Part shown: piece after piece, positions 56,408 through 64,000 of the stretch
How positions within the stretch are numbered: position 1 is the stretch's first letter
Layout of the letters: each line of letters opens with the position of its first letter
NCBI GenBank assembly: GCA_029531795.1
Contig: JAPEIS010000002.1
Coordinates: forward strand, 434,001 to 498,000
DNA length: 64,000 bases
Reading direction: 5' to 3'
Origin: Sclerotinia nivalis
Taxonomy: Eukaryota; Ascomycota; Leotiomycetes; Helotiales; Sclerotiniaceae
Position numbers and translations under genes: made by a program
The notes under the pieces: generated by a model
What the model was told of the DNA's origin: nothing
Seen by the model: only the letters and a program-made list of their open reading frames with translations
Databases searched by the model: none

Positions 56408-57171
56408 GGTGGGCTTTTTGGTTTGAGGGCTGGGAATGCGGGGTTATGATTTTGAACTTTGGTTATTTGTGAAGATTTGTTAGATTGGAGGGAGTGGGTG
56501 AGTAGGAATCGGTCTTCGATGTTATTCACAATGTTTTGGAAGATCTATTGTTCTTTTATGCAAATACTATCTGCATACCAAAGAAGGGAAGCGTTTCGCT
56601 GGCCTCGTTGACGGCGTGAGTCAGCTTCCATCTGCATCATGATTTGTCATCGCTAATCTTAGTTTCACCAGAGTCCTCTGGATTATATTCTACAGCGTTT
56701 GTAAGACTTATCACTTCATCAACATCTATATTCTCATCCAACATCCAACATCAACATAAAACCCAACACAAAATTGATGATCCGGATTCAGACCATTAAG
56801 TATGTACCTTACTCTGCATCACCCCAAGAAAAGACTGCGGGGCCCCATACTCATAGCTGACCTGCCATTTGCCGGCTAATAATAATATGGCCCACTGACG
56901 GTAGACTCATCCGAAGTTATATCGGAATCTCGCCTTCACATCCGGCTTATGTACCTGGGTATTTATTAGGCTTTTCAAAACTCATTAATCGTTGGAGGAT
57001 AATTATGTCCAGGAAGCTTGAGACCACGTGTCCTTTCTTCAATTGTTATTATCCACTCTTGACCACTTTTATTTTTCGTGTTTACTTTGAGTGATCAATT
57101 TTGTTTGTTTTTTGTTTTTTGTTTTTTTGTCTTCGTGTAATCCGTAGTCTTTCAAAAGAATCAAAGTCAAG
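56408..57171. other. Intergenic, promoter of the secreted protein gene
   Basis: No gene seen. The last 70 bases are T-rich (ttttgtttttttgtc), a common fungal leader. Confidence 0.4.
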
Positions 57172-57810
57172 ATGAAGCTTTCTTTTGCGCTTGCTGTCCT
57201 ATCTCCTCTCTTCTTTTCGGCATCTGCAAAAACTGTGCTTGATGTCGAACCAATATACATCGGTGATGTATTCTATCCACCCGCCATGTACTTCTTAGCA
57301 TGGACGCCATCCACCCCATCTGTCTCTAAAGAAGTAAGCCAATCATCGAAACCAACAACACCAGAATGGTGTCGCACCGCCATCGACGTATCAGACAGCG
57401 CCAATTTCTCTATCGCGCATCCCCAATTCACACGTGGAAATCTAACCAATTTGAGATTTCACAACTACTTCTCCGAAGATGCATATATCGAGAGAAATGG
57501 AAAGAGATGGGGAGAATGTTTCATTACACCTGAGAGTGGAGATATTGGGGGATGCGGAGAAGGAGATCGATGGGTTGGATGGGGAAAGAGGACGTGGAGT
57601 TGCTGGCCTGTTATTGAGGATATTACGCATCATCATATTATGGGACAGGAACAGCAAGAGGTGGATATTGGGACTATGATGAGTTTGAGTGTTGGGGGCG
57701 GGTACACTGGAGCTATGGAACGTTCTTTGCGGGCTCAAGAAACTAGAAGGCCGATGGGTAGTGAAGTTAAGGAGGCTTTCACCGCAGTTATGACGAGGCC
57801 AAATTATTAA
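57172..57810 (+). CDS. Secreted protein of unknown function
   Basis: A single exon of 212 residues. Residues 1-19 form a signal peptide (MKLSFALAVLSPLFFSASA). The mature part has three N-glycosylation sequons (NFS, NLT and others), cysteines in pairs (EWCRTAID, WGECFITPES, GGCGEG, WSCWPVIED) and an aromatic core (RWVGWGKRTWSCWP). No transmembrane segment follows the signal. It may be a cell-wall or host-facing protein. No family recognised. Confidence 0.7.
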   Translation: MKLSFALAVLSPLFFSASAKTVLDVEPIYIGDVFYPPAMYFLAWTPSTPSVSKEVSQSSKPTTPEWCRTAIDVSDSANFSIAHPQFTRGNLTNLRFHNYFSEDAYIERNGKRWGECFITPESGDIGGCGEGDRWVGWGKRTWSCWPVIEDITHHHIMGQEQQEVDIGTMMSLSVGGGYTGAMERSLRAQETRRPMGSEVKEAFTAVMTRPNY

Positions 57811-58026
57811 TTGAAAGATAATTTCTTTCTCATTTCTTTGTACATGATTTCGCTTATCCTCTGTCTATCTCCTGAATTGATATCGGATTGCTGATTTTAG
57901 ACGTGGTATCTGGAGTGTAGCTTTATGCTTATCTCCGCCACAACGCTGCTACTCTTCCTTTCAGCAGATATTCCGCTTTTTCTGAGTATGTCCCAGACCA
58001 AGTACAGCAGCACCTGAGCTCTAAGT
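57811..58026. other. 3' flank, no gene seen
   Basis: No frame of note. Confidence 0.4.
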
Positions 58027-58857
58027 TTATACCGACCGTCTCCGTCCCGCCGATCCTGATATTCTTTGGCGCAAGCTATCCGAGTATTCTATGCAGCTAA
58101 TACAACCCAACTTTGTAACATCCAATCCTGTTTCCCTCCATATCATCTCGAGGTATACTATAAGGCGGGATTTTGCATCTTCAGGAAGTTGATCATACGC
58201 AATTTGAATGTCAGACATATGCTCTCTTTCATCCTCATCTGCGTATGCTCTGCAGCAAGCACAACCCAGCATTTTCACATCCAATCCCGTTTCGAACTTT
58301 ATTCTCTCGACGTGTGCTCTAAGGCGGTCCTTTGAAGAAACTTGCGCATACGCATTTTGAATGGCAGCACCATGAGTTCTGTCAACCCAATTCCAGTATC
58401 GTCTGCAGCCAGCACAGCCAAGATCTTTTACGTTCAAGCCTGTTTCGTACCATAACCAATTGATGTGTTCCATAAGTACAGCCCGTTTTTCGCGAGGAAC
58501 TTGAGCGTACATCTTTTCAATATGATCATAATGTCTTCCTGCATTCTTACTAAAGGATAGGAATTGTTCCTCTTCTTTTCCCTGGCGCACTCCTTCATGG
58601 TACAGCCATTCAAGAGCCCATTTGAGGAGAAAGGAAAAAATGATCGTTGAACTGATGATCATTGAATATACCATCTCACGATAGAACTTGTGATCGTCAT
58701 CATTATGCTTGCAGACAGTAAGGCACTCGAGATTCGGGTCCGCGCTGGTGTGGAATGTAGAGATGAAGTGTATTAGTTGCTGATCAAAAGTTGGGATGAT
58801 TCGTGTGCCACATTGATACAGATTGAGCGTCGGATCGGGTAGTGCTAGATTCGTCAT
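58027..58857 (-). CDS. Membrane-anchored protein with three LGCxxC repeats
   Basis: 276 residues. Residues 65-90 form one hydrophobic segment (MVYSMIISSTIIFSFLLKWA). Three tandem repeats of about 53 residues follow: IEKMYAQVPREKR...WYETGLNVKDLGCAGCRRYW, IQNAYAQVSSKDR...KFETGLDVKMLGCACCRAYA, IQIAYDQLPEDAK...WRETGLDVTKLGCISCIEYS. The invariant core is ETGL(D/N)VxxLGCxxCxxY, so each repeat carries a CxxC that could bind metal or form a disulphide. Two helices precede each core. I know no family with this repeat. Confidence 0.75.
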   Translation of the reverse strand: MTNLALPDPTLNLYQCGTRIIPTFDQQLIHFISTFHTSADPNLECLTVCKHNDDDHKFYREMVYSMIISSTIIFSFLLKWALEWLYHEGVRQGKEEEQFLSFSKNAGRHYDHIEKMYAQVPREKRAVLMEHINWLWYETGLNVKDLGCAGCRRYWNWVDRTHGAAIQNAYAQVSSKDRLRAHVERIKFETGLDVKMLGCACCRAYADEDEREHMSDIQIAYDQLPEDAKSRLIVYLEMIWRETGLDVTKLGCISCIEYSDSLRQRISGSAGRRRSV

Positions 58858-61654
58858 AGTTGATTTGGTGATACGGTGGTATGAATTGCTTCTTTGTTTT
58901 GTGTCGTTTCGTGTATTGGTGATGATTATGATGTGGAGTTTATAGATGTTTCGATTTTGTAATGATGGTTGGTTTTGTATTCATGATGTGTGTATGTATT
59001 TGACTGGAGAACTCTTGAAGATTCAAATTTCAACCCGGTTGTCATTATGTTGTTCCATTGGGGAAGTACGATGTGGACTACTCCAAAAGCTTAATGACTA
59101 TTGTCCTCCTCCATTCCTTATATGTCAAGCACCGCTGACTCTAAAATGAAATCAAATCAGAAGGAACTATCAACACCAAGTGGTTAGACTTTCTTATTTC
59201 TTTTCAGAGCCCAGTTATCACCAGTTAACTTCTTAATTGGCAATCAAATATGCATCAAGGTAGTTTGATACCAGCTCCTCGTGTCTGCGCCACGTGAATC
59301 GCATGTGACCTGAAGATAGCATAATTAGTAGTTCGCTGGATTTGCACAAGAAATGGTGATGTTACGTGATGTTGCACGTTGTAGCCCGTACGCAGAATCC
59401 ATAAGTGATTGAATAGTTCATCAACTGAGGACCTAGTCTCAATTGCCGGAAGTTGCATAATACTCTTAATAGCTCCCGGGAGCCTTGTCAAACGTGCAGT
59501 GCCTCACAAATCCGCATATTTGATTCCGAAATGATACCCATCAGTAGTGTCTAAAGAAAACCGATAGCAATAACATTGTTGACAATGATATCTTATTAAA
59601 CATCAGACATTTTCCAATTGCTGCCATCAATCCCATTCGTACTTATTCTACACATATACTCCCTCAATACATTCCGCTCTTTCTATTTCAATACTCCTCA
59701 AGCTTATACTTTCAAGCCTTCTCACAGTTGATGCAACCATAAGTGTTGGTTAGAGCTCCTTGGCTGATTTAGCTGGGTGTAGGAGCTTGCCGGCCCTTAT
59801 ATACTGCATATGTGCCTTTTACCCTTCAATCAAACCGACTAGAGAGACCAATAGTTAGTCCTTCCTGTCATATTTCCTCCACACTAAGCAACTAAGGACT
59901 CATCTATTCACTAAGGCGTACAAATTCACTGTAATAGTGATCTAGCCACAAGGCAGTTTGTTTGTTTGTTTGTTTGATTGATTGATTGATTAAATTAACG
60001 TCTACATTGAGTCTAAGACTATCTAAGACAGTTAGAAACTCTTGCGAACTGTTAACAGATAACATAATGAAGGTAAGCTGGCTTATAAGCCTGGCTAAAT
60101 ACATGACTTGAACGATTGAGATAAACTCAATCTTTTAAGTTGAATAGAGGAAGTGAAAACTAATCCTGGGGGATGGATCCCGTTTTACAAACGCTAAAGC
60201 ATATAATAAGGAAAACAAAGGAAATAGCCACGAGGCAGTTTTATATAAGCTTCTCATACCCAAGACTCATTTACTCCCCTAACAGAGATTCCGGGGCATA
60301 AAGTCTAGTGCAATACTCTCCTGTTGCGCAAGGAAAAAAAATGAGTTGTATCTTATTGCTATTCAGGATTTGTTTAAAACGAATAGTTGAATTAGAGCCA
60401 GCTGCATAGGTTGACAACGAAAGGATACAACTAATGCGGCAATGCGTAAAATAACTATGACAACAAAGTTGTATTTATTCAGGACAGAACTCAAACATCT
60501 TCAAGCCCCTTGGATTTACATTATTCGTTCTTAGTCTTAGAAGTAGGAGATTCTCTGCGTCCCACCACAGCAGCCACACAGTCTTTGCCCTTACGAATGC
60601 ATTCATCAACGCTTGGTATTATTCTGTCGATCCAAATATCTTCGCTGAGGGTGTCTTATATACCTCTCAAGCGCGATCTGCGATACTTCTCGCATACTAT
60701 ATCACGCAGCTGAATGGATTCCAGAGCTGTCAGCTATCTTCGACTTAACATATTTCGCAACTACCGCATATCGATTTCTTGCCCCGCTACTGTATTTTGT
60801 GAAATATAGAGGAGTGCCTGTATGAACAGCCATACCTTGACACTCGGTACGGAGAAGAAAAATTAAAGGGTTTGGGAGTAAAGCGAAGCTTCCACATGGG
60901 ACCCGTAAATTCGATGAGTATTTGATTTGCGATACTATGAACACTTACACACCACAGTATAATTCATTCTGTCATCCACAATCAATGTTTATAAAATTTG
61001 GGAATTCGAGCTAGTTTGCAAAATTGAGAGTGCTATAAAAGAGACGCATATTCCGGCATTCAAAGGCATCAAGCACTCGAGTCAAAACTATTAAACCAGG
61101 CATGGAACGATGAAATGCTTTTTTAATCTGCTTTCCTGCATGTTCTAAATGTGAAACTCGATGCGATTTCCCCTTATTCACAGCTGCAGTGAAAATAGAA
61201 AATAAGTGGAGACAGCTTGCAATTAAGATGATAACCAGCAACAGAAAATGGTATCAAAAACAAGAATTTTCAATTTTGTGCTAACAATAACAATTAATGC
61301 GAACGACAAATCTAGAAATACGACAACAACCCCTCAATATCTCGAATTTTCTCTGCAAATCGATCACTAGCAAAATTGGAATATGACTCTCCGTTCTTTT
61401 TATGTATCCTTAAAAATCTGCTAAGGGTCTTCCACCATGTTTTGAAACGACTATTGCTGGGGAAATAAGTGTTGTAGTGTAGCAAAAATCTATCTCAAGA
61501 CTTTCCTACCTATGACTGAAGCGAGATGAGCTAGTAGTGCTTGACATCATTCGCCGAGCGACTATAACATCCAGTGGAATTTATGACTTGAGAAGTCCCA
61601 TCAAGTGACCAACGCTCAAGTTCAGGAAGTGGCTAATAAAACTCACATCATTCA
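58858..61654. other. Sparse region, no supported gene
   Basis: Short frames only. There is a (TTTG)4(ATTG)3 tetranucleotide run at about 59957-59991. AT-rich, with no repeats otherwise seen. Confidence 0.4.
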
Positions 61655-62163
61655 TCACCTCCCGTTTTCTCCTTCGATGTAGAGCGCTCGTTCCATCACC
61701 CATGTCCCATGCATATCCTCCTCCAATTTAGTCCATCCAAGTGCCACATTACACATTCCCCTTCCAGCCCCAGAAAACGACATGTTATTTGTAAAATAAA
61801 ATAAAAAAACACTCAGGAGATATAATCCGTCGTCAAGTTGCCCTGCATTCATCGTTGCATTGTATATGCGCACGTATGGATTTAATGTACAAATTTCTGC
61901 GCCATATCCGTGGCAGGGCCATGACTTTAAAGCCTCCCCACGCTCTTAAAAATCACGAAAATTCTATATCAAAAACCTTTCCTTCCTTTCTAGAAACCAT
62001 CTCTTTTTAATCTCCTGCTAGAGACTTCCTGTCCCATTTCGATCCTAACGTCTAACCCAACATGCAATACCTCAAAATCAACAATATAAATGCCCCCCAG
62101 CTGCTGAGCAAACACCATCTCAGCAACAACCAACAACCATAGAAATACTTCCGCCCACACCAT
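61655..62163 (-). CDS. Probable small secreted protein, two exons
   Basis: Exon 1 (61998-62163) starts MVWAEVFLWLLVVAEMVFAQ, a clear signal peptide, and continues GGIYIVDFEVLHVGLDVRIE. A 53-nt intron with donor gtttct and acceptor tttaag joins in phase 1 to exon 2 (61655-61944): ALKSWPCHGYGAEICTLNPY, YNATMNAGQLDDGLYLLS, CNVALGWTKLEEDMHGTW, end EGENGR. 151 residues, with three cysteines in the mature part. The donor is non-ideal, so the model is tentative; an upstream ATG at 62175 would add four residues. Confidence 0.4.
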
Positions 62164-64000
62164 TTTCTCCGACAACGCTCAAGATATACAACAACCAAGA
62201 TATACAACAACCAAGACAGTCACATACATTTCCATAAATAAATATACTTTCGAACTATCGGAAGTTCATCCAGACACTCCTTCTATATCTACACGCGCAT
62301 GATTTCCTCAGATAGGTTGTGCTTAAACATGGAAGTAAATAAATATCCGGATCCCAGGAGAGGAAATCTGGAATGGAAATATCTCCTACGTTGAAATCAA
62401 AATTCACTTGAACTTCATATGCAAACCCGTTGGGTATTCGAAAATAAATTAGTTCTATATTCTGAGGTGATCAAACCGCCATATAATTCATCAGTTCCCT
62501 CGAGAGTTCCTACATCAATATTACCCTACTGTGTGGGTAATCGCAGCAGCTACTCCCAACCAAAGGAACCCCATGCCATCTTTATTCTTATCCACACACA
62601 TATCAAATTCTCAAACCTCACATCTATATAAACACCCCGTAACCCAATATCAAGAAGAGACATACAAAGAAGATGAAATGATAAAGCTTCACTGGTGCAA
62701 GAAGTCCGACTCAGGTATTTCTGGATATTGAGCCATGACTGTAAACGATTAATACAAATCGAGTCCTGGAAGATAAAACCTGAACTTTACAACTCACATT
62801 ACAAGCAACAGATGAAAAAAAGAGATGATAATATTCCAAATTCTCCAACAATAAATAAATTAATAACAATATACATTTCAGGAGATTTCGGACGATATAG
62901 AAATCTTAACTGGAAACTCTCCATTTGATATAAATTTCGAAACTAATATGCCGAATATGGTGGGTGACATCGGCTTTTCCACATATGCTCGTTGTACCAA
63001 TTTTCCAGCTCTATTATAATTGATAGAACTGAAGAAATACTAGGTAGATGCTGTTGGACTCTTAAATATCTCAGTCTTGACGTATTGGAAGTTAAATGAT
63101 GATCTATCATACCGCCAAATTTATGCTAACTTGAAGATCCACTTCGTGGTGACTAATTACCTTACAGACCTCGATTCCAATCCTGCTCGCACTTACTCAC
63201 TCCTATACTTTACTCCCACTCCCGATCCGCGTCTATAAAACACCACACCACCACAACACAATTCCAACCACCCAACCACCGATAAATACTTCAAACGAAT
63301 GAATAAACGGGATTTAGAGTATCTTATCTTATCTTGGGTACTACACGTAAGTATGAAGAACCCATCTTCTGATCTAGAAATATAAAAATATAAATTCTTA
63401 AGAACGAAAAACAATAATTTGATGAGAATAGAAAGAGATGAGAGTACTTTTAGTAAAGATTTTCCGATAGTAAGAGAATTCGACGACGGTGAAAAATATA
63501 TTTCGGATAATAATCTTCAGTCGAATCTAATGTGTATGTGATCTAGCCTAAGAATCCCACCAAAGAATTCCGCCATATATAAATAAATCCTTCAAAACGA
63601 CAAATTGCACTAAAAAAAACTTGCTGCGCTTCACAATACACTATACCTTCCTACAGTCTGCGCTTATTATTTTTTGCCGGATCGTAGATATGTTTTTCTG
63701 GACTCTTAAATAATCGAACTTTGAACTTGAAAGAAAAGAAAAAAAACATACACGTAGCAAGTGAATCGGAGTATTTAACCACGCTTCCTGTACGTTATAC
63801 TAAGTTCCATCTAGTAAAAAATTTCTACAAGGAGCGGATGTATTCACTTCCCTGCCAAATTCTGGGAGTAAGGGGGATTGGGATTGGAGACTTCTCCTAT
63901 GTAAACCACGAGCGAACCAGAGGAAAATGATCAACAAAGTTAGCCAAAAGCGATCAAAACTCCAGATTTAGTCCACGGTGGTGGTGAGTGTAGAAAAGAA
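62164..64000. other. No supported gene to the window end
   Basis: AT-rich with frames under 80 codons. A second TATCTTATCTT run (GATAAG cores) lies at 63321-63335. Confidence 0.4.

Noticed and set aside
59957..59991. TTTG/ATTG tetranucleotide run considered as a special repeat
   Set aside because: Simple microsatellite; no further structure.
1..64000. CRISPR array or bacterial operon
   Set aside because: No regularly spaced direct repeats; introns and codon context show a fungal genome.

Overview
The window is fungal nuclear DNA. Genes carry short (about 45-200 nt) GT-AG introns with CTAAC/CTGAC-type branch sites, intergenic DNA is AT-rich, there is no operon-like spacing or Shine-Dalgarno pattern, and the recognisable proteins are typical of filamentous ascomycetes: an N-terminal-CBM1 GH5 mannanase, DUF3659/LEA-like proteins, a DUF676 serine hydrolase and an SMP-30 protein. 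Overall style suggests a leotiomycete, probably Sclerotiniaceae (Botrytis/Sclerotinia-like); that is inference, not proof. I rebuilt exon-intron structures by hand where both splice sites and reading frame agreed.

Layout. 1-9 kb: the 3' part of an SMP-30/gluconolactonase-like gene, a four-exon gene of unknown function (3015-4008), a coiled-coil tail-anchored protein (4982-5518), a two-membrane-span protein (6406-7035), and a decayed Tsc13-type enoyl reductase (7624-8742). 9.6-10.4 kb: an AT-rich relic with a solo-LTR-like element inside it, bounded by a target-site duplication. 10.5-15 kb: fast-evolving genes on the minus strand, one with several frame breaks, plus an 18-bp minisatellite. 15-21 kb: sparse; a Gly-rich small protein, a small secreted Cys protein and a heavily frameshifted 2-hydroxyacid dehydrogenase pseudogene. 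21.1-21.6 kb: a tandem array of inverted repeats. 21.8-23.9 kb: a six-exon lipase-like gene.

24.4-38.1 kb holds four genes for highly charged, repetitive, probably disordered proteins: two with DUF3659 repeats and LEA-like segments, and two short ones sharing an almost identical C-terminal motif of the form LRLDxNLExExxLKAKIHGDL. 39.7-50.6 kb is the most striking region: twelve divergent paralogues of a small Myb/SANT-like protein, eleven on the minus strand and the last on the plus strand, followed by a decayed thirteenth copy. Each has an N-terminal helical domain of about 50 residues, a basic Lys-rich linker and an acidic tail, often ending in DEA. Two carry the domain twice. One has a frameshift and one may have a premature stop. 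This looks like a birth-and-death gene array of putative nuclear proteins.

51-64 kb returns to sparse DNA with a secreted CBM1-GH5 endo-mannanase (53959-55427), a GNAT acetyltransferase (55784-56407), a secreted protein of unknown function (57172-57810), a membrane-anchored protein with three novel LGCxxC repeats (58027-58857), and a probable small secreted protein (61655-62163).
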